DNA from: JBFISM01 sp041608535
GTDB taxonomy: Bacteria; Actinomycetota; Acidimicrobiia; Spongiisociales; UBA5794
DNA: 7,441 bases
Assembly (NCBI GenBank): GCA_041608535.1
Contig: JBFISM010000160.1
Span: 1-7,441 of the forward strand
Reading direction: 5' to 3'
Part shown: positions 1 through 6,291 of the stretch, in pieces
How the letters are laid out: every line of letters begins with the position of its first letter
Position numbering within the stretch: position 1 is the stretch's first letter
Notes under the pieces: generated by a model
The model's database searches: none
What the model was told of the DNA's origin: nothing
The model's input: only the letters and a program-made list of their open reading frames with translations
Made by a program: the position numbers and the translations under genes

Positions 1-1347
1 GTAGGACTTGCCCTGTTGCTCGACCCAGGTGAAGTACTTGAGGTGGTGGATCCGCTTGCGGTCGTAGTAGCCGAGCTCGTGGACGTGGTCGATGGCGCTG
101 CCCATGAGGTAGCGGGCGTAGGTGGCGGCGGCATCGAGGGTCGTGAACTCGCCCCGCTCCTCGTCCAGCTCGAGGAGACGGCTGGCGTACATGTCCATGG
201 AATCGGTGCCGACGGTGACGAGGACGTCCCGGCTCGTCATCTCGAAGTACTTCGCCATCTTGGCGGCGGCGAGCATGTTGGCCACTCCGGAGATGCCGAG
301 CATGGGGAGCTGCTCCACCAGATCCGGTTTGACACCCTGGTCCAGCAGAAACGACACCCCGGCCGGCTCGTTGAACAGACGGATGATCTCCATGGCCGCC
401 TCGTCGTCGAGCCCGATGGCGACATCGGTGTTGCGCACGTTGTGCACCCACGGGATGTGCTTGTCGCCGATGCCTTCGATGCGGTGGTCGCCGAACCCGT
501 TGTAGAGGATCGTTGGGCACTGCACTGCCTCACCGGCGGCGACGAGCGACCTCGGGTACTGCTGCTTCAGGTAGTCGCCGGAGGCGATCGTCCCTGCCGA
601 CCCGGTGGTGAGGGCCACGCCGCGGAAGACATCCCGCGGCCCCAGGGCGGCCTCGATGGCCTCCACCATCGCCGGGCCGGTCACGGCGTAGTGCCACAGG
701 TAGTTCCCGAACTCGTCGAACTGGTTGAAGATGACGAGATCCTGGCCGGAGTTCCGCAGCTCCCAGCACTTGTCGAAGATCTCCTTGACGTTGGACTCCG
801 AGCCGGGTGTCTTGATGATCTCGCCGGCGACACTCTCCAGCCACTCGAATCGTTCCTTGCTCATCCCCTCGGGGAGGATGGCGATCGACTCGCAGCCGAG
901 AAGGTTCGAGTCGTAGGCGCCGCCCCGGCAGTAGTTGCCAGTCGACGGCCACACTGCCTTCTGCTGCGCCGGGTTGAATTGCCCCGTCACCAGCCGGGGC
1001 ACGAGGCACCCAAAGGCCGCCCCCACCTTGTGCGCCCCGGTGGGGAACCACTTGCCGAGCAGCACGATGATCCTGGCGTCCACGCCGGTCACCTCCGACG
1101 GAAGCTCGAACGTGTTCACCGGACCGAAGCCGCCGCCGTGGGCGACGGGTTCGTTGTGCCAGGTGATGCGGTAGAGGTTGCGTGGATCGAGATCCCACAG
1201 GCCGATGTCGCCCAGCTCCTTGGCGATGCGGTCGGGCACGAGCGACGGGTCGCGCATCTGGGCGAAGGTGGGCAGTCTTATGCCGCGCTCGGCGGCGCGT
1301 CTGGCGGCGGCGGAGACGGCCGCTTCGTTGACGGTGAGATCGATCAT
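1..1347 (-). CDS. Fold-type II PLP-dependent enzyme, substrate unassigned (3' end beyond window)
   Basis: The frame is open for 449 codons from the ATG at 1347 to the window edge, so the C-terminus is missing. The protein belongs to the tryptophan synthase beta/cysteine synthase superfamily. The likely Schiff-base lysine is K107 in PTGAHKVGAAFG, which resembles the GAHK of tryptophan synthase beta. A phosphate-binding loop follows at about 135-143 (STGNYCRGG), and a small-residue stretch LTTGSAGTIASGDY lies near 264. Such enzymes catalyse beta- or gamma-elimination, replacement, deamination or racemisation of amino acids in the cytoplasm; which reaction applies here cannot be read from the sequence. 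The ATG overlaps the stop of the upstream PLP gene as ATGA, and AAGGA lies 11 nt upstream of it. It is the last visible gene of a carbamoyltransferase/carbamate kinase operon, so a catabolic lyase role on the amino acid released there is inferred. Family membership is secure; function is not. Confidence 0.85.
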   Translation of the reverse strand, partial: MIDLTVNEAAVSAAARRAAERGIRLPTFAQMRDPSLVPDRIAKELGDIGLWDLDPRNLYRITWHNEPVAHGGGFGPVNTFELPSEVTGVDARIIVLLGKWFPTGAHKVGAAFGCLVPRLVTGQFNPAQQKAVWPSTGNYCRGGAYDSNLLGCESIAILPEGMSKERFEWLESVAGEIIKTPGSESNVKEIFDKCWELRNSGQDLVIFNQFDEFGNYLWHYAVTGPAMVEAIEAALGPRDVFRGVALTTGSAGTIASGDYLKQQYPRSLVAAGEAVQCPTILYNGFGDHRIEGIGDKHIPWVHNVRNTDVAIGLDDEAAMEIIRLFNEPAGVSFLLDQGVKPDLVEQLPMLGISGVANMLAAAKMAKYFEMTSRDVLVTVGTDSMDMYASRLLELDEERGEFTTLDAAATYARYLMGSAIDHVHELGYYDRKRIHHLKYFTWVEQQGKSY

Positions 1348-2621
1348 GAGGTAGTGATTCCTTGTTCTTCGAGCGCGGCACGGAGCGCATTGATGTCGGC
1401 GTCGATGGAGATCGCCGCACTCCCCGCTGCAGTGACGCTGTCCATGACCGCCGCCACGTCCTTGAGCCCGTTGCCGGTGACGACGAGAACCACTGAAGTG
1501 GACTCGTCGATGAGTCCGGCATCACGAGCCGCAGCCGCACCGGCGAGACACGCCGCACCCGCGGGCTCGGCGAACACCCCGGTGAGTCTGGCCAGACGTG
1601 GTACGGCGCTGAGGATATCGTCATCGGTCACCCTGACAAACGCCCCGTGCGTGGTGGTGACGGCGCGCATGGCCTTCACCCGGTCACGGGGCAGGTCCGC
1701 GCTGATCGAGTCGGCCCGGGTCGTCGCCAGGATGGGCGGTTTGGTGACCACATCCTCCCCGTTCTCGTACGCCTGCACGAGATAGTCGGACCCGGCAGCC
1801 TGCACCCCGAAGATCCGCGGCATCCGGTTGATCCACCTCATCCGGTGGAGGTCGGCGAATCCCTTGTGGACCGCGCCGATGATCGAGCCGTCACCCACGG
1901 AGACGAACACGGCGTCCGGCATCTTCCACCCGAGCTGTTCGGCGATCTCGAGAGCCACGGTCTTCTTGCCCTCGGTGGTGTACGGGTTGATGCCGGTGTT
2001 GCGGTTGTACCAGCCGAACACGTCGACGGCCTCGGTGGCCAGCTCGAACGCATCGGTATAGGTGCCGTTGACGAGCACGACGGTGGCGCCGTAGGCGTGG
2101 AGCTGGGCGATCTTCGCCGGTGGCGCCGACTTGGGGACGAAGATGACGCAGCGCCGGCCCATGCTGGCGCTGAGCCCGGCGAGGGCGGCAGCGGCGTTGC
2201 CGGTGCTGGCGGTGGTGATCACGTCGGCGCCTTCCTCGGCAGCCTTGACCAGTGTCATGGCACTCGCCCGATCCTTGAGACTGGCGGTGGGCTGCCGGCC
2301 GTCGTCCTTCACCCATACTTGGGCCACGCCGATGTCGGCGGCGAGTCGAGGGGTGTCGTAGAGCGGCGTGCCACCGACGGCCAGTGGCGGTATCTCGCTG
2401 TCTGCGGCAACCGGAAGCAGCGGGCGGTACCGCCACATCGTCGGGTCAGCGGTCAACGCCGCCACCTCGTCCTTGGACCAGGTTGCGGCGATCCGGTCGT
2501 AGTCGTACTCGACGTCGAGGGTGCCGGCGGGGCCGCATCCAGGACAGGTGTAGCGTCGCTCTTGGATGCCATACCCGGTGCGGCAGATGGTGCACCGCAT
2601 CCCGGTGGCGTAGTGGCTCAC
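1344..2621 (-). CDS. Threonine synthase-like PLP-dependent enzyme with N-terminal zinc ribbon
   Basis: 425 residues from a GTG at 2621. The N-terminus carries a four-cysteine knuckle (C10, C13, C26, C29; CTIC and CPGC) followed by a YDYD stretch, as in zinc-ribbon threonine synthases. The PLP domain has K116 in TASLKDRAS (Schiff-base lysine), a phosphate loop STGNAAAA at 139-146, and a C-terminal VTGNGLKD typical of threonine synthases. The GTG start overlaps the carbamate kinase stop as GTGA and has GAGGA 7 nt upstream. An in-frame ATG at 2600 would give 418 residues but lacks a clear ribosome site; longer frames reaching 2837 only read through the kinase gene antiphase. Threonine synthase converts O-phosphohomoserine to threonine, but no threonine or homoserine gene is near. 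Context favours an amino acid lyase or deaminase, broadly analogous to YgeX (2,3-diaminopropionate ammonia-lyase). A genuine threonine synthase remains possible. Confidence 0.88.
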   Translation of the reverse strand: MSHYATGMRCTICRTGYGIQERRYTCPGCGPAGTLDVEYDYDRIAATWSKDEVAALTADPTMWRYRPLLPVAADSEIPPLAVGGTPLYDTPRLAADIGVAQVWVKDDGRQPTASLKDRASAMTLVKAAEEGADVITTASTGNAAAALAGLSASMGRRCVIFVPKSAPPAKIAQLHAYGATVVLVNGTYTDAFELATEAVDVFGWYNRNTGINPYTTEGKKTVALEIAEQLGWKMPDAVFVSVGDGSIIGAVHKGFADLHRMRWINRMPRIFGVQAAGSDYLVQAYENGEDVVTKPPILATTRADSISADLPRDRVKAMRAVTTTHGAFVRVTDDDILSAVPRLARLTGVFAEPAGAACLAGAAAARDAGLIDESTSVVLVVTGNGLKDVAAVMDSVTAAGSAAISIDADINALRAALEEQGITTS

Positions 2622-3559
2622 GGCACGATCCTCGTGCCGGCACGCCCGTCGATGGCCGCCGGGATGTGGGCGGTGTCGGTGATGATCACTTCCTTGCCGC
2701 CGCCATCGAGGTAGGCGAGGGCGGCTTCGATCTTCGGCTTCATCGACCCGGCGGCGAAATGCCGGCCCTCCGCGAGCCGCACCCGCAGCTCGGGTGCCGT
2801 GATCTCGTCGATCAGCGTCTCCTCCGGTGTCCCCCAATCGAGCGCAACCCGCTCCACACCGGTGGAGACGAGGAACAGGTCGGCCTTGACCTCGGCGGCG
2901 AGCAGGGCGCCCACGGCATCCTTGTCGATCACCGCATCGACGGCCTGGAGATCACCGTTGGCGTGGGCGATCACCGGGATCCCGCCACCACCAGCGCCGA
3001 TGACGACGGCGCCCGATTCGAGCAACGCCACGATCGTCTCCTCCTCGACGATGCGCAGCGGTGCCGGCGAGGGCACAACCCGCCGCCAACCCCGACCGGC
3101 GTCCTCCATCACGTGCCACCCTCCCGCTTCCCGCTCCCGGGCTTTGGCCTCGTCCATGAACGACCCGATGGGCTTCGTGGGGTTGCCGAAGGCGGGGTCG
3201 TCGACGGCCACCTCCACTTGCGTGACGATGGTGATGACACGACGGCGCAATCCGAGCCGGCGTAGATCGTTCTGCAGGTTCTGCTGGAGCACGAAGCCGA
3301 TGCTGCCCTGTGTATCCGCCACTCCGTAGGCGAGCGGGATCTCGTGCAGCTCGTGGGCCGCCAGCTCCGAACGCCGCAGGATGAAGCCGACCTGCGGCCC
3401 GTTGCCGTGCACGACGACGACCTCCCAGCCCTCCTCGATCAGCGGCGCCAGATGAGCCGTCGTCTTGCCGGCTGCTTCGTACTGGTCGTAGACGCTCTTA
3501 CGCTCCGGGTCGGTGATCAACGAGTTGCCACCGATGGCAACGACGACCCGGCGGGACAT
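2618..3559 (-). CDS. arcC: Carbamate kinase
   Basis: 313 residues, the usual family length. Carbamate kinase transfers phosphate between carbamoyl phosphate and ADP; in catabolism it makes ATP plus carbamate, which decays to CO2 and ammonia. Family signatures run end to end: AIGGNSL (8-14), HGNGPQVG (51-58), QGSIGFVLQQ, the TQVEV...DPAFGNPTKPIG block, GRGWRRVVPSP, GAGGGGIPV, AVIDKDAVGALLA and a C-terminal FAAGSMKPKIEAA. No key block is missing. The ATG lies 2 nt after the TAG of the transcarbamylase gene, with GGAG 5 nt upstream of it inside that gene's end, so the two are co-transcribed and probably coupled. No arginine deiminase, ornithine carbamoyltransferase of ordinary type, or arginine/ornithine antiporter is visible. 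The kinase therefore most likely consumes carbamoyl phosphate made by the adjacent transcarbamylase rather than serving a standard arginine deiminase pathway (inference; compare YqeA beside YgeW in E. coli). Confidence 0.97.
   Translation of the reverse strand: MSRRVVVAIGGNSLITDPERKSVYDQYEAAGKTTAHLAPLIEEGWEVVVVHGNGPQVGFILRRSELAAHELHEIPLAYGVADTQGSIGFVLQQNLQNDLRRLGLRRRVITIVTQVEVAVDDPAFGNPTKPIGSFMDEAKAREREAGGWHVMEDAGRGWRRVVPSPAPLRIVEEETIVALLESGAVVIGAGGGGIPVIAHANGDLQAVDAVIDKDAVGALLAAEVKADLFLVSTGVERVALDWGTPEETLIDEITAPELRVRLAEGRHFAAGSMKPKIEAALAYLDGGGKEVIITDTAHIPAAIDGRAGTRIVP
2629..2633 (-). promoter_or_regulatory. Ribosome binding site deciding the GTG start at 2621
   Basis: GAGGA on the minus strand lies inside the end of the carbamate kinase gene, 7 nt before the GTG at 2621. 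The later ATG at 2600 is preceded only by CCGGG, so this site favours the GTG and the 4-nt overlap. Confidence 0.6.
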
Positions 3560-3561
3560 GG

Positions 3562-4515
3562 CTACTCCATGGCTCCGAGCACGAGAGCCAGGAGACCCAT
3601 CCGCATCACCACCCCGTAGTACGCCTCCTGCCAGTAGCGGGCGTGGCGGGTCTCATCGACATCTGTCGGGAGCTCGTCCATCCGGGGGAGAGAGTGGAGG
3701 ATGATCGCGTCACGCTTTGCCTTGTCGGTGAGCAGCTGCCGGTTGACGACATAGTTCTCTGCAGTCGTTCCGTACTCGTCTGGGTTCTCCACTCGGCTCT
3801 TGGTGTAGTCGGCTTGCACCACCGGCTCCATGTAGATGACATCGGCTTCGTGAATGACGTCGGCTACATGCTCGGCGGTGCGCACATGCAGATTCTTGGC
3901 GGCCAGGTCGGCAACGAAGTCGTCGGTGACTCGCATGTCCTCGGGGGAGATGTAGACGAGGTCGACGTCGAACTGGGTGAGGGCGTAGCCGAGCGAGTGG
4001 AACGTGCGCATCCGACCGTCGCCGATGGCGACGAAGGTCTTACCGTCTATGTCGCCCAGCTCACGGTGCACCGTGTAGAGATCGGTGAGCACCTGGGTGG
4101 GGTGCTCACCCCAGCCGTCGCCGGCGTTGATGATGGGGATGCTGGCCCACTTCGCCGCCTCGGCGGGGGCACCCTGCTCGAAGTGCCGCATCACGATGAC
4201 GTCGGCGTAGTACTCCAGCATGTGGATGGTGTCCTTCATCGACTCCTGGTAGAAGTCGCCGGCCCGGGTCATCTTGGCGTCGGCAAAGCCCATGATGTTG
4301 CCGCCGAGACGGAGCATCGCGGCTTCGTGGCTCATCCTGGTACGCGTCGATGGCTGGTAGAAGGCGGAGAGGAGCGTCTTGTGCTTCAGTAGTTCGGTGT
4401 TGCGCCGCTTCCGCGCGATCGGCTCGAGCTCGTCGCACACCGCGAAGATGTGCTCGTACTCGGGTCGCTCGAAGTCTCTCAGCGACAGGATGTCGCGCCC
4501 TGCGAAGCTGCGCAT
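3562..4515 (-). CDS. Aspartate/ornithine carbamoyltransferase-family enzyme, noncanonical amino-substrate site
   Basis: 317 residues, PyrB-sized, from the ATG at 4515 with AAAGGAG 8 nt upstream. The carbamoyl-phosphate site is intact: STRTR at 56-60 (in FYQPSTRTRMSHE), MRH at 109-111, NAGDG...HPTQ at 130-141, RTFHSL in the second domain, and HSLPR at 274-278 (HPLPR in E. coli PyrB). HPTQ and overall similarity place it nearer aspartate than ornithine carbamoyltransferases. Two aspartate-enzyme features are absent. The 80s loop reads RAGDFYQES, with Y89 where E. coli has catalytic K84. The 230s loop reads YMEPVVQAD (228-236) where E. coli has YMTRVQ, so the aspartate-binding R229 is missing. 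No other pyrimidine gene is present and carbamate kinase follows directly. I infer a catabolic transcarbamylase that phosphorolyses an N-carbamoyl compound, analogous in role to YgeW but without YgeW's greater length. A divergent biosynthetic PyrB is less likely. Confidence 0.9.
   Translation of the reverse strand: MRSFAGRDILSLRDFERPEYEHIFAVCDELEPIARKRRNTELLKHKTLLSAFYQPSTRTRMSHEAAMLRLGGNIMGFADAKMTRAGDFYQESMKDTIHMLEYYADVIVMRHFEQGAPAEAAKWASIPIINAGDGWGEHPTQVLTDLYTVHRELGDIDGKTFVAIGDGRMRTFHSLGYALTQFDVDLVYISPEDMRVTDDFVADLAAKNLHVRTAEHVADVIHEADVIYMEPVVQADYTKSRVENPDEYGTTAENYVVNRQLLTDKAKRDAIILHSLPRMDELPTDVDETRHARYWQEAYYGVVMRMGLLALVLGAME
3565..3568 (-). promoter_or_regulatory. Ribosome binding site for carbamate kinase
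   Basis: GGAG, 5 nt before the ATG at 3559 and embedded in the last codons of the transcarbamylase gene. It supports the annotated start and coupling across the 2-nt intergenic gap. Confidence 0.6.
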
Positions 4516-4523
4516 GTCGAGCG

Positions 4524-4530
4524 CTCCTTT
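4524..4530 (-). promoter_or_regulatory. Strong ribosome binding site for the transcarbamylase gene
   Basis: AAAGGAG on the minus strand, 8 nt before the ATG at 4515. This is a near-ideal Shine-Dalgarno sequence and fixes the start of the leftward operon. It contrasts with the divergent gene, which has none. Confidence 0.85.
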
Positions 4531-4568
4531 CTATCTCGGGCGCACCCCTCAGCGCACGGCTACAACGG

Positions 4569-4580
4569 CCTGCCGGCAGG
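4569..4580. repeat. 12-bp perfect palindrome in the leader of the leftward operon
   Basis: CCTGCCGGCAGG reads the same on both strands. It falls within the predicted 5' untranslated leader of the minus-strand operon, between the promoter and the ribosome site. As RNA it could form only a short 4-bp stem with a CCGG loop, so a protein-binding role is as likely as a hairpin. GC-rich palindromes arise easily in this background, so its significance is uncertain. Confidence 0.35.
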
Positions 4581-4595
4581 GGGGAATGCAGCGAG

Positions 4596-4629
4596 AACAT
4601 TCACAAGTTCTGTACATTTTGTCAATGTT
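4596..4629. promoter_or_regulatory. Inverted repeat, candidate operator shared by the divergent promoters
   Basis: The arms are AACATTCACAA (4596-4606) and TTGTCAATGTT (4619-4629). They are inverted copies matching at 10 of 11 positions, separated by 12 bp, with arm centres 23 bp apart, about two helical turns. The site is AT-rich within a GC-rich region. It covers the rightward -35, the leftward -35 and the leftward candidate -10, so a protein bound here could control both units. The architecture suits a dimeric or tetrameric regulator such as a GntR- or LysR-type protein, but no regulator gene lies in the window and the family cannot be told from the site. A smaller dyad, AGAAC (4594-4598) with GTTCT (4607-4611), overlaps the left arm. 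Confidence 0.55.
4597..4625 (-). promoter_or_regulatory. Candidate promoter of the leftward operon
   Basis: On the minus strand there is a perfect TTGACA -35 (4625-4620), a 17-nt spacer ending in TGT (an extended -10 pattern), and a weak -10 GAATGT (4602-4597) that keeps only the conserved A2 and T6. Transcription would start near 4590, giving a leader of about 75 nt before the ATG at 4515. The -35 is strong and the -10 is the doubtful part; a weak -10 with a good -35 could indicate an activator-dependent promoter. Confidence 0.45.
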
Positions 4630-4647
4630 GGTCCGGTCGGCTCTAAT
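4619..4647 (+). promoter_or_regulatory. Sigma-70-type promoter of the amidohydrolase-transporter unit (probably leaderless)
   Basis: TTGTCA (4619-4624), an exact 17-nt spacer and TCTAAT (4642-4647) match the consensus at five of six positions each. Six bases separate the -10 from the ATG at 4654, so the predicted transcription start is at or next to the start codon. No Shine-Dalgarno sequence precedes that ATG, which agrees with a leaderless mRNA. The -35 overlaps the opposing -35 by five bases and lies in the right arm of the inverted repeat. Confidence 0.65.
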
Positions 4648-4653
4648 CCCCTG

Positions 4654-6291
4654 ATGCCCACCGCAACCAACGCCCCGCCGGTCGTCATTCGGAGTGCATC
4701 CGTCCTCGACGGTAGCGGTGCGGATCCGGTGGTCGCAGACGTTCGCACGGCCGGAGGTGTGATCGAGCGAATCGCCCCGGGGATCACGCCGGTCGAGGGT
4801 GACGAGGTGGTCGACGCCGGCGGCCTCACTCTGGCCCCGGGTTTCGTCGATCTCCATTCGCATTCCGATCTGTACACGGTGCAGCCCGTCGACGCCGGTG
4901 CGCCGGTGGGGGACGAGCCCAAACTGATCCAGGGCTGCACGGTGCAGGTGTTCGGGCAAGACGGCCTCTCCGCCGCTCCGGTGCGGGAGGACGATCTCGA
5001 CGACTTCCGCCGCTCGATCGCCGGGCTCGACGGCGACATCGACCGTTCGCTGTGGACGTGGCGATCCTTTGGAGAGTATCTGGCGGCGGTGCGTCGCGGT
5101 TCAACCACCCGCGCCGCCGGGTTGGTGGGTCATTCCACGCTGCGCCGATTCGTGATGGGGATGGACAACCGGCCGCCGACGCTCGATGAGTTGAGCGAGA
5201 TGCAGGCGGTGCTCGCCGAGTCGCTCGATGCCGGTGCTGCTGGGATCTCGACGGGTCTCGTGTACGTGCCGGCCGCATTTGCCGATACCGATGAGCTGGT
5301 GGCGCTGTGCGAGGTGGCGGCGGCCCGGGGCAAGCCGTTCTTCGTCCACGTCCGCTCCGAGTCCGAGCATCTCCTCGAGGCCACAGACGAGGTGATCGAG
5401 GTGGCGCAGCGCTCCGGCGTCCACCTCCACTACAGCCACATCAAGGCGGCGGGGAAACGCAACTGGGACAAAGCCGGTGAGCTGGTCGAGCGGCTGCAAC
5501 ACGCCGCCGATTCCGGGGTGAAGCTCACCGCTGATCTCCATCCATACATCGCAGGCTCGTCGACGGCAACGGTGCTCGTACCACCGTGGGCACTCGAGGG
5601 TGGTCCCGATGCGGCGCTGCGCCGTCTCTCCGATACCGCAGTGCGGGACCGGATCCGGACCCAGCTGCTCACCGACGTCGACACATGGGACAACTGGTAC
5701 GACTTCTCGTCGGGTTGGGGGGGGATCCGTATCGCCGGGGCCCGCCGTCCGGGTGTGCTCGGGAAGAGCTTCGCCCGGTTCATCCAGGACGAGGGAGTGG
5801 AGGACCTCACCTCGCCGGCGGCATTCGATCTCGTCTTCGACCTGCTCGTCGAGGAGCAACTCGGGGTCACCCTCATCTCGTTCAATGGGCTCGAGGACAA
5901 TGTGATGAAGTTCTTCTCCCAGCCCTATGTAGGGGTCGGCTCCGACGGCGTGGTGAATCCCGATGGGCTGCCCCACCCCCGGCTCTACGGCACGTTTGGA
6001 CGGGTGCTGGGGCGACTGGTGCGAGAGCACGGTGTGGTCGATCTCGCCGAAGCGGTGCGCCGTATGACCTCGCACGCCGCCCGGATCGTCGGGCTTGGCG
6101 ACACCGCCGGCACCCTCGCGGTGGGCAGGCCCGCCGATCTCGTGCTGTTCGATGCGAACACGGTGTTGGATCGAGCAACCTACGAAGAGCCCCGGCTCGC
6201 CCCGATTGGTGTCCACCGGGTGTGGTTGGGTGGTCGCACCGTGGCGAGGAACGGCGTCATCGAGCCCACCGTGGCCGCGGCAGCTCGGTGA
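4654..6291 (+). CDS. N-acyl-D-amino-acid deacylase-family amidohydrolase
   Basis: 545 residues from the ATG at 4654, a usual size for D-aminoacylases. These metal-dependent cytoplasmic enzymes hydrolyse the amide bond of N-acyl-D-amino acids, and relatives open cyclic ureides. An N-terminal beta-sandwich strand precedes the TIM-barrel metal site HSHSD (68-72). Further ligand regions are HVRSE (232-236), HLHYSHIK (257-264) and GSDG (429-432), followed by PHPRLYGTF at 440-448, a strong D-aminoacylase signature. Where classical members have the metal-ligand cysteine in a GNCG motif, this protein has GQDG with D103. The C-terminal GTLAVGRPADLVLFD segment is typical of the superfamily. An in-frame ATG at 4450 was rejected because it lies inside the divergent transcarbamylase gene and upstream of the promoter. 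The next gene overlaps the stop by 4 nt. Context suggests an N-carbamoyl, N-acyl or cyclic ureide substrate (inference). Confidence 0.92.
   Translation: MPTATNAPPVVIRSASVLDGSGADPVVADVRTAGGVIERIAPGITPVEGDEVVDAGGLTLAPGFVDLHSHSDLYTVQPVDAGAPVGDEPKLIQGCTVQVFGQDGLSAAPVREDDLDDFRRSIAGLDGDIDRSLWTWRSFGEYLAAVRRGSTTRAAGLVGHSTLRRFVMGMDNRPPTLDELSEMQAVLAESLDAGAAGISTGLVYVPAAFADTDELVALCEVAAARGKPFFVHVRSESEHLLEATDEVIEVAQRSGVHLHYSHIKAAGKRNWDKAGELVERLQHAADSGVKLTADLHPYIAGSSTATVLVPPWALEGGPDAALRRLSDTAVRDRIRTQLLTDVDTWDNWYDFSSGWGGIRIAGARRPGVLGKSFARFIQDEGVEDLTSPAAFDLVFDLLVEEQLGVTLISFNGLEDNVMKFFSQPYVGVGSDGVVNPDGLPHPRLYGTFGRVLGRLVREHGVVDLAEAVRRMTSHAARIVGLGDTAGTLAVGRPADLVLFDANTVLDRATYEEPRLAPIGVHRVWLGGRTVARNGVIEPTVAAAAR

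Noticed and set aside
16..1785. A 589-codon open frame on the plus strand, opposite both PLP genes
   Set aside because: It is antisense to two clear enzyme genes, has low-complexity composition rich in V, G, H and D, shows no domain, and spans a gene boundary. It is a by-product of GC-rich codon usage.
2622..2837. N-terminal extension of the threonine synthase-like protein into the kinase gene
   Set aside because: The extra 72 residues are R/G/H-rich read-through of the carbamate kinase in another frame; the zinc ribbon begins just after the GTG at 2621, which has its own ribosome site.
2618..4515. Arginine deiminase pathway (ornithine carbamoyltransferase plus carbamate kinase)
   Set aside because: The carbamoyltransferase has HPTQ and aspartate-enzyme-like features rather than ornithine-type ones, and no arginine deiminase or arginine/ornithine exchanger is present.
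3562..4515. Ordinary pyrimidine-biosynthetic PyrB
   Set aside because: The residues equivalent to K84 and R229 are missing, no pyrimidine gene is nearby, and carbamate kinase is co-transcribed.
4450..4653. N-terminal extension of the amidohydrolase from an upstream in-frame ATG
   Set aside because: It would start inside the divergent transcarbamylase gene, upstream of the predicted promoter, and adds 68 residues without family similarity.
5101..6216. A 371-codon minus-strand open frame opposite the amidohydrolase
   Set aside because: Antisense to a well-supported enzyme, composition is that of a reverse-complement shadow, and no motif is recognisable.
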